A stretch of 27,839 bases of DNA from a virus, in the IMG/VR virus record IMGVR_UViG_3300046536_000283, positions 1 to 27,839 of that record, one strand, 5' to 3'. Below, piece by piece: positions 16,760-23,140 of the stretch. The notes under the pieces are model-generated. The model was not told the origin of the DNA. It ran no database searches and was given only the letters and a program-made list of their open reading frames with translations. Numbering within the stretch: position 1 is the stretch's first letter; each line of letters starts with the position of its first letter. Made by a program: the position numbers and the translations under genes.

Positions 16760-17767
16760 ATGAGCGATGTTCCGAACGGCGACCTCTTAACCCGCCAGCC
16801 GGGGACGGCTACTTCACCGCCGCCTGAACACGATAACTCCTCGCCCGAACAGGCTGTCGAGGAAATCCGCGCTCAACTCGACACCGAGCGCCGCAGCCGC
16901 GAGGCTGCCGAGGCAGATGCGCGCAATGCGACCAGGGAGGCGGCTGACGCCAAGGCGCGCGCCACGGCAGCCGATACTGGTGCATGGGCAGCGCAAGAGC
17001 AGGCGGTTGATACCGGCCTCAAAGCGCAGGCGTCGCTCGTCGATCAGGCGAAGCGGACGATCGCCGAGGCGACGGCTGCTGGCGACGGTTCGGCCGCAGC
17101 CGAAGCCTATCAATTATTGGCCGAGGCCACGAGCAATCTCGGGCGGCTGAACGATCGCAAGGCGTGGCTTGAAAGCCAGAAAACGCAACGTCAGACGCAG
17201 CCGGCTCAGCAACCCGCCAGCAACGCGGTGCGTGTTACGACGCCAGGCGGTGCGATGGAGGTTGATCCGGCATCGAAGCAATGGATGGACGATCATGCGC
17301 GGTTTTACACCGATGGCGCCTACTACAACCACGCCGTCGCGGCGCACTCGACGGTCGTTGCGGATGGCATTCAGCCTGGCTCTCCGGCCTATTTTCGAGC
17401 GCTGACCGATCAAATGCAGCGGTTCGAGCGGTTCGAGGCGTATGAGCGCGGCGAAGCGCAACCTAACGGGAATGGACAGCAGCCGATGCCTCAACACCGA
17501 TCACAACCTCGCGCCTCCTCGATGGGGGCGCCGGTCTCGCGCTCTACGACGCCAGTTTCTCGTGACGGGACGCATGATCCGCTGGCGATTGCCCGCAAGA
17601 TCGGGGCGAATGTGACGGTCGATGATTTGCGGGAGTTTGCTCGCGTCAACGGTTACGGACGGGACGAAACCGGATTTCAGCGCTACCTCAAGGATCAGCA
17701 GGAGATCGCTGATATCGAGCGAACGGGGGGCGATACCGGCTTGCGGGTTGACGGGGTGTACCGATGA
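16760..17767 (+). CDS. Capsid scaffolding protein
   Basis: This gene encodes 335 residues from ATG at 16760. Residues about 28-80 are an uninterrupted Ala/Glu/Arg helix (EIRAQLDTERRSREAAEAD) typical of a coiled coil. A further helical stretch runs to about 150, followed by a flexible Gln/Pro-rich linker. A second ordered part lies near 165-230 (SKQWMDDHARFYTDGAYY). A C-terminal helical end (DPLAIARKIGANVTVDDLREF) could be the capsid-binding element. It is highly charged, lacks Cys, and lies between portal and capsid genes, where tailed phages encode scaffolds. No protease gene is seen nearby. Its stop overlaps the next ATG (ATGA). Confidence 0.7.
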   Translation: MSDVPNGDLLTRQPGTATSPPPEHDNSSPEQAVEEIRAQLDTERRSREAAEADARNATREAADAKARATAADTGAWAAQEQAVDTGLKAQASLVDQAKRTIAEATAAGDGSAAAEAYQLLAEATSNLGRLNDRKAWLESQKTQRQTQPAQQPASNAVRVTTPGGAMEVDPASKQWMDDHARFYTDGAYYNHAVAAHSTVVADGIQPGSPAYFRALTDQMQRFERFEAYERGEAQPNGNGQQPMPQHRSQPRASSMGAPVSRSTTPVSRDGTHDPLAIARKIGANVTVDDLREFARVNGYGRDETGFQRYLKDQQEIADIERTGGDTGLRVDGVYR

Positions 17768-17991
17768 CACCCTACGAGGTCCGCAATCAGATCGCCGTCG
17801 AGCGGGCGCTGATCGACGAATCGAAACAGCGGCTTGCGTTGGCCCGCGAGCGCCGGGACCGGATGATCGCAGCAGCATTCGGGAGCGTTCCGGCACCCGA
17901 TGGCTATCGTCTGAAAACGGCTTCCGTATCGATCGAAATCGACAACGAGACAATTGATCTGACCGCCGATGTGGAGAATCCAAATGAGTGA
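17764..17991 (+). CDS. Small protein after the scaffold, unknown function
   Basis: This gene encodes 75 residues from an ATG overlapping the scaffold stop. The N-terminal half is one charged helix (YEVRNQIAVERALIDESKQ, LALARERRDRMI). The C-terminal half is beta-like and acidic (TASVSIEIDNETIDLTADV). The helix-plus-beta design suggests a small coat-associated or scaffold-accessory protein. No family is recognised. It overlaps the next gene by eight bases. Confidence 0.55.
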   Translation: MTPYEVRNQIAVERALIDESKQRLALARERRDRMIAAAFGSVPAPDGYRLKTASVSIEIDNETIDLTADVENPNE

Positions 17992-18589
17992 TGATTTGAT
18001 TGGCGGTCTGGCTGACAAGCCGAAGCGCAGCCGGGGGCGCCCCGCGTCGCGGCGGGAAGCAACTCCGATGCCGGCAGAGCGAGAAATGCCGGTAAGTGCA
18101 CGCTCTCCGAATCCGACCGACGATCTCGAAGCCTTTATTGACGGCCTGGGAGACGGCAGGACACTGACCCGTGAAGGCCGGCGCGGCGGTGCCGATACGA
18201 CATTTGAAGTCCCACAGCAGGGGCGCCGTCAAGGCTGGGACTACCAGTGGTGGGTGACTCATGTGACGGGGCAGGAGGAAGACCCGTCATATTTTGTGCG
18301 GATACAGAACGGCGGCTGGGTTCCGACCCCGGCAGCGCATTTTCCGCAGCTCTGCCCGGTCGGCTGGGCGCGCAAGACAATCGATCGCGAAGGCCAGCGG
18401 CTTTTTATGCGGCCGCAGCGGTTGACCGACGAAGCGAACGCCGAACAGCGGCAGATGGCTTATGAGCAGAAAGCCAATCGTCTTGCAGCGGCGCAATCGG
18501 GCGATTCAGGGCGAGATTTTGCTCGCCGTGTCAATCTCGACGGCAGCCCGGCAGCGCAAATCGATGTCGATATCCGCCCGCTGATGTAA
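17984..18589 (+). CDS. AT-hook-containing phage protein
   Basis: This gene encodes 201 residues from ATG at 17984, with GGAG (17973-17976) seven bases upstream; the earlier in-frame ATG at 17969 lacks a site. KPKRSRGRPASRR (12-24) contains the RGRP core of an AT-hook, which binds the minor groove of AT-rich DNA. The middle has RRQGWDYQWWVTHVTGQEED and VRIQNGGWVPTPAAHFP. The later part (RLFMRPQRLTDEANAEQRQMA) is a helix with a conserved RPxxLTDEA signature. I recall this second part as a widespread phage structural-cluster family of unknown function. It is the last gene before the capsid promoter region. Confidence 0.6.
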   Translation: MSDDLIGGLADKPKRSRGRPASRREATPMPAEREMPVSARSPNPTDDLEAFIDGLGDGRTLTREGRRGGADTTFEVPQQGRRQGWDYQWWVTHVTGQEEDPSYFVRIQNGGWVPTPAAHFPQLCPVGWARKTIDREGQRLFMRPQRLTDEANAEQRQMAYEQKANRLAAAQSGDSGRDFARRVNLDGSPAAQIDVDIRPLM

Positions 18590-18732
18590 GTATTTGCTTG
18601 ACAGCGCGCGGAGGCGCGTCTAGCTACCCTTCCAACGGGCTACATTTCGCGCTGGAATGTGTCTGATCCTCTAAATCAGCGAACCGATCCCGAGGGCGCT
18701 CTGAGGGGGTAGGTCGCGGCAAGGACAATGCC
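18590..18732 (+). other. Intergenic region upstream of the capsid genes
   Basis: These 143 bases form the second-largest gap in the operon. They hold the promoter described separately, a GC-rich inverted repeat (18604-18619, GGAG loop), a wider TTCCA/TGGAA inverted repeat (18630-18634 and 18653-18657), and the AAGGA ribosome site (18721-18725) for the next GTG. No plausible gene is seen. An ATG at 18728 opens a 105-codon frame, but it lies only two bases from that ribosome site and its product is Arg/Ser-rich. Confidence 0.6.
18597..18625 (+). promoter_or_regulatory. Putative sigma-70-type promoter for the capsid genes
   Basis: CTTGAC (18597-18602) is followed after exactly 17 bases by CTAGCT (18620-18625). 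This matches the alphaproteobacterial consensus CTTGAC-N17-CTATAT at 6 of 6 and 4 of 6 positions. An inverted repeat GCGCGC-GGAG-GCGCGT fills the spacer and could bind a regulator. It lies 107 bases before the putative decoration gene, so it could boost capsid transcription independently of upstream readthrough. Confidence 0.5.
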
Positions 18733-19383
18733 GTGGCAACTCTCACACTCGCGCCGTTCGGGTTGCGCCCGATCAGGGCGCTGCGCCCTTCGGCGGGGAA
18801 TTTCAGCGCCAATATCTACCATATTAAGGCGGGTACGTCCGGGGCAATCGGGTTCGGCGATCTTGTCGAAACCCGTAGTGGCAGCACCGTCTATGGCTAT
18901 GTCGGCATCTACACTGCTGCCGACACTCATTCGCTCGGCGTCTTCGGCGGCTGTCTGCCGTATTTCGATACGGTCTTGCAGCAGGTCGTCAACAAGCAAT
19001 GGTACGCCGGGACCGAGAGTCCATCGGGCGATATTGCCTGCCTGATCTATGATGACCCGACGATGGTGTTCACCGCTCAGCTCGGCGGAACAGACGCATC
19101 GAACCCCGGCAACATCCTCGATCGCGGCGGCAATATCGATCTGGCGCAGAACGGGTCGCCGAATACCACCACGGGCATCTCGACGGCTTATCTTAATGCC
19201 GCGACGTTCAACCTCACCACGGCGACGCTCCCGCTTCGCATCGTCGGCATCTCGCAGATGTTCCAGCCCGGTTACGACCCGGTTGGCTCGTTCTTCCTGC
19301 CGACCGCCGCCGGGCAACCCACCAACAATTATCTCGATGTCGTGCTCAACACGTCTGAGTACCGCACGAGTACCGGCATCTAG
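18733..19383 (+). CDS. Putative capsid decoration or head protein
   Basis: This gene encodes 216 residues from GTG at 18733, seven bases after AAGGA. The N-terminus (LAPFGLRPIRALRPSAGNFS) and the beta-rich body with IGFGDLVETRSG and SLGVFGGCLPYFDTV match a gene type I recall immediately upstream of gpT-like major capsid genes in several phages. The body looks like a small beta-barrel, fitting a decoration or capsid-stabilising protein. Codons favour C-ending forms, as in the capsid gene that follows 12 bases later, suggesting high expression. Function is inferred from position. Confidence 0.5.
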   Translation: MATLTLAPFGLRPIRALRPSAGNFSANIYHIKAGTSGAIGFGDLVETRSGSTVYGYVGIYTAADTHSLGVFGGCLPYFDTVLQQVVNKQWYAGTESPSGDIACLIYDDPTMVFTAQLGGTDASNPGNILDRGGNIDLAQNGSPNTTTGISTAYLNAATFNLTTATLPLRIVGISQMFQPGYDPVGSFFLPTAAGQPTNNYLDVVLNTSEYRTSTGI

Positions 19384-19395
19384 GAGGGCTGAGAT

Positions 19396-20304
19396 ATGGC
19401 TATCACGACAGGCCAAATCCCGGCGATGCTTCTGCCGGGTGTTCGCAAGATCAAGGGCGACTACCAGCAGATTCCGACACAGTGGTCGCAGATTTTTGCG
19501 CAGTCGCACTCAGACCTCCAGGTCGAGCGCACCGTCTCGGCACGCTATCTGCCGCTCGCCGGTCTCAAGAATACCGGCATGCCGACCAACTTCGATCAGG
19601 GTGCCGGGCAGCGTTACGTCTATTCGCACATCCACGTCGCGATCGGCCTCGGCTACTCGTGGACTCGTGAGGCGATCGACGACAACCTCTACAAGCAGCA
19701 ATTCGATCCGACGAACCTTGGCCTGATCAAATCGTTTCGCCAGACGAAAGAGATCATCGCGGCCGATGTCTTCAACAACGGCAACGTCGTCAATCCGGCG
19801 ATCGGCGGCGACGGGCAGGCTCTGTTCTCGACAGCGCATCCGGTTGACGGTGCGTCCGTCCCGAACATGCCGACGACGCAGATGGGTCTCAACGAAGCCG
19901 GGCTGCTCTACCTCAACAATCTGGTCCGCCGCTTCCGCGACAATGCCGCGCTGCTGATCGGCGCGCAGGGCAAGAAGCTGGTGGTTCCTGTCGAGCTTCG
20001 CCACACCGCCAAGCGGCTTCTCGAAACCCCACTCCGGGTTGGCACCGCGAACAACGACATCAACGCGATCAAGGAAAACCAAGACCTCGCCGATGGCTAT
20101 CTGGTCATGGACTTCCTGACGAGCGCCTTCGCGTGGTTCGTCTGCTCGGATCAGGGCGGCTTTATCTACCTCGATCGCGTACCCTTTGAAACCAGCATGC
20201 AGGTGGACTTCACCACCGACAATCTGTTGGTGAAAGCTTACGAAAGATACTATCTTGGGTACGACGATTGGCGTGCGGCCGCAGGCACTTTCCCTTCCAA
20301 TTAG
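19396..20304 (+). CDS. Major capsid protein (Mu gpT-like, HK97 fold)
   Basis: This gene encodes 302 residues from ATG at 19396, after a strong AGGAGGG (19382-19388). Features of the gpT-like major head subunit group include the N-terminal LLPGVRKIKGDYQQIP, HVAIGLGYSWTREAIDD (the elongated spine-helix region), ETxx-type helix TKEIIAADVFNNG (about 117-129), LFSTAHP (143-149), GKKLVVPVELRHTA and a C-terminal strand with RYYLGYDDWR. The length is usual for this group, and no N-terminal delta domain is evident, in line with a separate scaffold gene. It is the most C-biased gene in codon use, as expected for the most abundant virion protein. Confidence 0.88.
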   Translation: MAITTGQIPAMLLPGVRKIKGDYQQIPTQWSQIFAQSHSDLQVERTVSARYLPLAGLKNTGMPTNFDQGAGQRYVYSHIHVAIGLGYSWTREAIDDNLYKQQFDPTNLGLIKSFRQTKEIIAADVFNNGNVVNPAIGGDGQALFSTAHPVDGASVPNMPTTQMGLNEAGLLYLNNLVRRFRDNAALLIGAQGKKLVVPVELRHTAKRLLETPLRVGTANNDINAIKENQDLADGYLVMDFLTSAFAWFVCSDQGGFIYLDRVPFETSMQVDFTTDNLLVKAYERYYLGYDDWRAAAGTFPSN

Positions 20305-20320
20305 TTAGGGTTTACTTTCC

Positions 20321-20350
20321 CGCTACTGTGAAGAACCGTGAGGAGTAGCG
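20321..20350 (+). repeat. Inverted repeat / RNA hairpin after the capsid gene
   Basis: CGCTACT (20321-20327) and AGTAGCG (20344-20350) are perfect 7-base complements around a 16-base loop. The stem can be lengthened by CTTT/AAAG with a two-base bulge. There is no T-run, so it is not a classic intrinsic terminator. It could be an RNA-processing or stability element separating capsid mRNA. The AGGAG ribosome site of the following leader ORF sits in its loop and 3' arm. Confidence 0.5.
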
Positions 20351-20353
20351 AAA

Positions 20354-20389
20354 GTGCCTTACATGCCCCTCATGGATGAGGCGATCTGA
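20354..20389 (+). CDS. 11-codon leader peptide ORF
   Basis: GTG at 20354 lies eight bases after AGGAG (20341-20345). The product is MPYMPLMDEAI. Its TGA (20387-20389) overlaps the ATG of the next gene (TGATG). The ORF spans a hairpin that covers the next gene's ribosome site, so its translation could open that hairpin. The arrangement resembles the leader before 4531, where GTGAGGATCGGCTGATG ends a micro-ORF; here it is ATGAGGCGATCTGATG. Confidence 0.4.
   Translation: MPYMPLMDEAI
20368..20381 (+). promoter_or_regulatory. RBS-sequestering hairpin
   Basis: CCTCA (20368-20372), loop TGGA and TGAGG (20377-20381) form a 5-base-pair stem. Its 3' arm contains GAGG, seven bases before the ATG at 20389, so the ribosome site is masked when the hairpin is closed. 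A ribosome reading the 11-codon leader would melt it and end at the overlapping start. This suggests coupled translation after the capsid gene. Confidence 0.45.
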
Positions 20390-21330
20390 TGGCGATTACT
20401 GGATTTTCCGGTCCGTTGGTTAGCTATGGCCTTAGCTCGTCTGGCGCGGCGATTGAGTCTACCGTGAGCAATCCTAGCCAGTCGCCGTCGATCTTTGATC
20501 AGGGCATTGGGATATTGGACCCGCGCGTCCCGTATGCGTACCAGCCGGGTCGTTCAAACGATTCGTTGACTGGTGCGGACCCTGGCGCGTATGGGTGGTG
20601 GGGAACGAGTCCTATTTGCATCTGCAATCAGGTGCCGTCAACCCTCAGCACGGTATCGATTGCCGCTGCGCAGGTTCCGGTTGCTGGGACGAAGCTAACC
20701 CTCGTATCGGCCACGGGCGGTGGGATTACGGTCGGCACGTCGATCACCAGCGCTACGACCAGGTTGGCGGTCACGGGGCTACTCGCCATCGATGTGGCGA
20801 TGGCGCCGGTACGAAATGGTTCGTCAGGCGGCAATCTGTTCTGGGACCCGACGAAGGCGTTGGCTAGGACGCTGCAAATTCTTTCGGTCGGCGACGACCA
20901 CTTGGCGACGGTCACGGTTGCTGGATATGATGTTTACAGCTATCCAATGACCGAAACGATTACGCTGACCAATGCAAGCACGGCGACAGGCAAAAAGGCG
21001 TTCAAGTACATCACCTCTATCACGCCAGCGGGGACGCTATCCGGCGCCAACATCTCGGTGGGACAGAGCGACACGATCGGCCTCTTGATGCGCTGCGACC
21101 TGTTTCAATTCCTCAAGATTTACTCGCCGGATACGACGCTGATTTCGGCGACGACTGGCTTTACCGCCGCTGTCACGACCAGCCCGGCGACTGCGATAAC
21201 GGGCGACGTTCGCGGGACGTTTGCGCTTCAGACGGCCTCGAATAACACGCGGCGGCTTGTGATCTTTCTTGAATTGCCGCTGGCAAACATCGGGACGGCG
21301 GCAGGTCTTGTCGGCGTTACGCAATTCTAG
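20389..21330 (+). CDS. Virion structural protein downstream of capsid, unknown role
   Basis: This gene encodes 313 residues from ATG at 20389, in TGATG overlap with the leader ORF. The N-terminus has FSGPLVSYGLSSSG and PYAYQPGRSNDSL, followed by repeated Thr/Ala/Gly-rich beta segments (LTLVSATGGGITVGTSITS, ATVTVAGYDVYSYPMTETI, SGANISVGQSDTIGL). This is typical of a beta-sandwich surface protein such as a head decoration or fibre protein. It contains CICNQ, a pair of Cys of unknown significance. The position between capsid protein and adaptor suggests a head component. No close family is named with confidence. Confidence 0.55.
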   Translation: MAITGFSGPLVSYGLSSSGAAIESTVSNPSQSPSIFDQGIGILDPRVPYAYQPGRSNDSLTGADPGAYGWWGTSPICICNQVPSTLSTVSIAAAQVPVAGTKLTLVSATGGGITVGTSITSATTRLAVTGLLAIDVAMAPVRNGSSGGNLFWDPTKALARTLQILSVGDDHLATVTVAGYDVYSYPMTETITLTNASTATGKKAFKYITSITPAGTLSGANISVGQSDTIGLLMRCDLFQFLKIYSPDTTLISATTGFTAAVTTSPATAITGDVRGTFALQTASNNTRRLVIFLELPLANIGTAAGLVGVTQF

Positions 21331-21333
21331 GTA

Positions 21334-22038
21334 ATGAACCCGCTCCGTATCTCGTACAAGCTCGCGGCAGCCGTCAGCAATGGGTTGGCGCAGACGCAGA
21401 GCCTTGGCGCGGCCGGGAACCTGACGCTAAACGGTTCGCTGGTTACTGGCGGGGTGGGGACGCTCGATAGCGGCGGTGTCGCGCGCCGGGTCGTGATCAC
21501 GTCAGCTGCGGATGATTCGGCTCTTACCTGGACGATCACAGGAACAGATCGCCTTGGTATCGCGCAAACCGATACCGTCAGCGGCGCGGCTGTCGCCGTC
21601 AAATCGGCGCTAGACTTCAAGACTGTTACACGGATCAGAGGTAGCGCCGCCACGGCTGGAAATGTTATCGCCGGCACTGACGGCACTGGCTCGACGCAAT
21701 GGTTCATCCGCGAATGGATGTCGATGGGGGCGCTCGGCGTCCTGATGTATTTTGCGCCGGGGGTGACGGCGACGGCGAATTTCGAGGTCACGTTGGATGA
21801 TCCCAATGTGATTCAGGATTTGACGCCGTATCAGGCATCGCCGGAGTCGCAGAGCGCTTACCCGCCGATCGCTGTTTCGCCGACAGGCTGGTCCGCATTG
21901 AACGCGTCGAAGATCGACACGGTAATCGTACCGCATTTCGCGTGGAGGATGACGATCACTGCGGGGACCGATCCGGTGGTGCTCCAGGTTATCGAGACTG
22001 TCCAGGCTCGCGAAGGCTCTGGTCAAGGAGGAATATGA
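21334..22038 (+). CDS. Virion structural protein, unknown role
   Basis: This gene encodes 234 residues from ATG at 21334, three bases after the previous stop. It is beta-rich with NLTLNGSLVTGGVGTLDSGG, ARRVVITSAADDSALTWTI and TGTDRLGIAQTDTVSGA, an Ig-like or beta-sandwich pattern recalling phage head or tail decoration proteins. The C-terminal part ends IETVQAREGSGQGGI. The TGTDRxGxxQTxTV motif resembles a conserved turn in the preceding protein's YPMTETITLTNAS, so the two may be related beta-domain proteins. It overlaps the next start (ATGATG). Confidence 0.55.
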   Translation: MNPLRISYKLAAAVSNGLAQTQSLGAAGNLTLNGSLVTGGVGTLDSGGVARRVVITSAADDSALTWTITGTDRLGIAQTDTVSGAAVAVKSALDFKTVTRIRGSAATAGNVIAGTDGTGSTQWFIREWMSMGALGVLMYFAPGVTATANFEVTLDDPNVIQDLTPYQASPESQSAYPPIAVSPTGWSALNASKIDTVIVPHFAWRMTITAGTDPVVLQVIETVQAREGSGQGGI

Positions 22039-22340
22039 TGAAGAGCGGCCGACACATGAAAGCCGATGGCGGCAAGGTCATGGGCGAAGAGAAGAAAAGC
22101 GCTGTTCCCGAGGACGAGCGCACTAAGGCGATGATTGCGCGCGAGGAAGAGGTGCGCAAGCACGGCGGCAAGGTCAAAGGCCATGCCTCCAAGCCTCGCC
22201 TCGACAAGCGCGCCCGCGGCGGCCGGATGACACCGAAAAGCCCGTTCAGCGGAGCCGGTGACGCGCCGAAGATGGGCTACGAGTCGCGGCTTGACCATAT
22301 CGATGTGGGGGGCAAGGGAACGTCCCAGCCGCACCCTTAG
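22035..22340 (+). CDS. Basic Lys/Gly-rich protein, zero-frame product
   Basis: This gene encodes 101 residues from ATG at 22035 after AAGGAGG; the frame is open upstream to 21942 but that part overlaps the previous gene and lacks a site. It contains HMKADGGKVMG, VRKHGGKVKG and SKPRLDKRARGGRM (52-65), the last shared with the protein at 15381. The zero frame ends SQPHP at TAG 22338-22340. This looks premature, because the -1 frame continues with a conserved module that has no start codon. The zero-frame form may be the short product of programmed frameshifting, or a broken gene. Confidence 0.6.
   Translation: MMKSGRHMKADGGKVMGEEKKSAVPEDERTKAMIAREEEVRKHGGKVKGHASKPRLDKRARGGRMTPKSPFSGAGDAPKMGYESRLDHIDVGGKGTSQPHP
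22307..22313 (+). promoter_or_regulatory. Candidate -1 ribosomal frameshift site G GGG GGC
   Basis: The zero-frame codons are GTG GGG GGC AAG, so 22307-22313 is an in-phase X XXY YYZ slippery heptamer. Small hairpins follow: GGGA-ACG-TCCC at 22316-22326 and CGACC-GGC-GGTCG at 22341-22353. A slip by -1 enters an open frame that continues to 22525. A G6 run also invites sequencing or replication indels. Confidence 0.55.
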
Positions 22341-22525
22341 CGACCGGCGGTCGTGCTAACTGGATCGCCGGGGCTGTCACGCACAAAGGCGCGCTCCACC
22401 GGGAGTTGCATGTACCTGAAGGCGAAAAGATACCGGCGAAGAAACTAGCCAAGGCGGAGCACTCTGACAACCCGACGCTGGCGCGACGGGCGCGCTTGGC
22501 GAAGACACTGAAATCGTTTCACTGA
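22313..22525 (+). CDS. Frameshift extension carrying a conserved phage C-terminal module
   Basis: The -1 frame is open from just after a TGA at 22292 to the TGA at 22523-22525 and has no ATG, GTG or TTG before the conserved part; the first candidate is an internal TTG well inside it. The 70 residues after the slip contain NWIAGAVTHKGALHREL, HVPEGEKIPAKKLAKAE and ARLAKTLKSFH. I recall this module as the C-terminal end of many phage Lys/Gly-rich structural-cluster proteins, directly continuing from an ARGG-type region. With the slip at G93 the fused product would be 163 residues. Function unknown; it is strongly basic and may bind nucleic acid. Confidence 0.6.
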   Translation, partial: QGNVPAAPLATGGRANWIAGAVTHKGALHRELHVPEGEKIPAKKLAKAEHSDNPTLARRARLAKTLKSFH

Positions 22526-22537
22526 GCGAGGTCTCCG

Positions 22538-23131
22538 ATGGCTGATTTTACCACTCTTGCGCATGACTGGCTCGTGCGCGTCAACGACGGCTTCCACGTC
22601 GCCGAGTACCGGATCGAGAACGCGTCGAGCCAGGCGGAAGCGTTTAGCCGAGCCGCAACCCTTTGGGCTACCGGCGAAGGCAAGCAGCCGCACGGTGGCG
22701 ATCCGGGTAATCCGAAGGTGCCGATGCCTTCCATCGATCAGGCGCGGGCTGCCACGGGCGGGCTCAACGCACCGTTGACGGCTGAGGAAACGGCTCGTCT
22801 CGCTGTTCTGAGCGGTCAGGAGACTCGTACCCCGGCGGAACAGGCGGAGATGGACGCGCTGGATGCGCGCCGGCCGCTGACGGATGTGGAGAGAGAGCGC
22901 CTTGGCGTTCTCCGCGATCAGGCGACCCGCACGCCGGCAGAGCAGACTGAAATGGATGCGCTGAGCGCGCGGGAGAAAGTCGCGCCGGTCGGCTCTCCGC
23001 TGACCGATGACGAGAAAAAGCGTCGCGATGTGCTTCTCGCCATGACCCCGCGGACCGCGATGCAGCAGGCGGAACTTGACGCGCTGCTCGCCCGCGATAG
23101 CCAACCCGCTCCCGTCGCGCCGGTAGTGTAA
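22538..23131 (+). CDS. Protein with three tandem charged repeats
   Basis: This gene encodes 197 residues from ATG at 22538, preceded by GAGG. Residues 1-50 are a globular-looking N-terminal unit (LAHDWLVRVNDGFHVAEYRI). Residues 80-187 contain three related units: LTAEETARLAVLSGQETRTP, LTDVERERLGVLRDQATRTP and LTDDEKKRRDVLLAMTPRTA. Each is followed by xxQxExDALxAR. The units are about 34 residues, with seven extra residues after the second. Charged helical repeats of this type could form an elongated rod or spacer. The gene lies between the Lys/Gly-rich protein and adaptor 2. No family is recognised. Confidence 0.55.
   Translation: MADFTTLAHDWLVRVNDGFHVAEYRIENASSQAEAFSRAATLWATGEGKQPHGGDPGNPKVPMPSIDQARAATGGLNAPLTAEETARLAVLSGQETRTPAEQAEMDALDARRPLTDVERERLGVLRDQATRTPAEQTEMDALSAREKVAPVGSPLTDDEKKRRDVLLAMTPRTAMQQAELDALLARDSQPAPVAPVV
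22775..23098 (+). repeat. Three tandem coding repeats
   Basis: The units start at 22775, 22877 and 23000 and encode the LTxxExxRxxVL...TP(R)xxxQxExDALxAR motif. The first two are most alike. The third is diverged and preceded by a seven-codon insertion. The DNA similarity is clearest around the TPAEQxEMDAL segment. Confidence 0.7.
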
Positions 23132-23140
23132 GCGTGCAAG

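Noticed and set aside
18604-18619. GC-rich hairpin as a terminator after the AT-hook gene
   Set aside because: No T-run follows, and the repeat sits exactly in the spacer of a promoter-like pair, so an operator or chance repeat is more likely.
18676-19509. Minus-strand open frame of 277 codons opposite the putative decoration gene
   Set aside because: It is antisense to well-supported genes and crosses the promoter region. The Arg-rich product shows no domain.
19049-19726. Plus-strand frame of 225 codons overlapping decoration and capsid genes
   Set aside because: It is extremely Arg/Ser/Thr-rich, the usual signature of an out-of-frame reading of GC-rich coding DNA. It conflicts with the capsid gene and its strong ribosome site.
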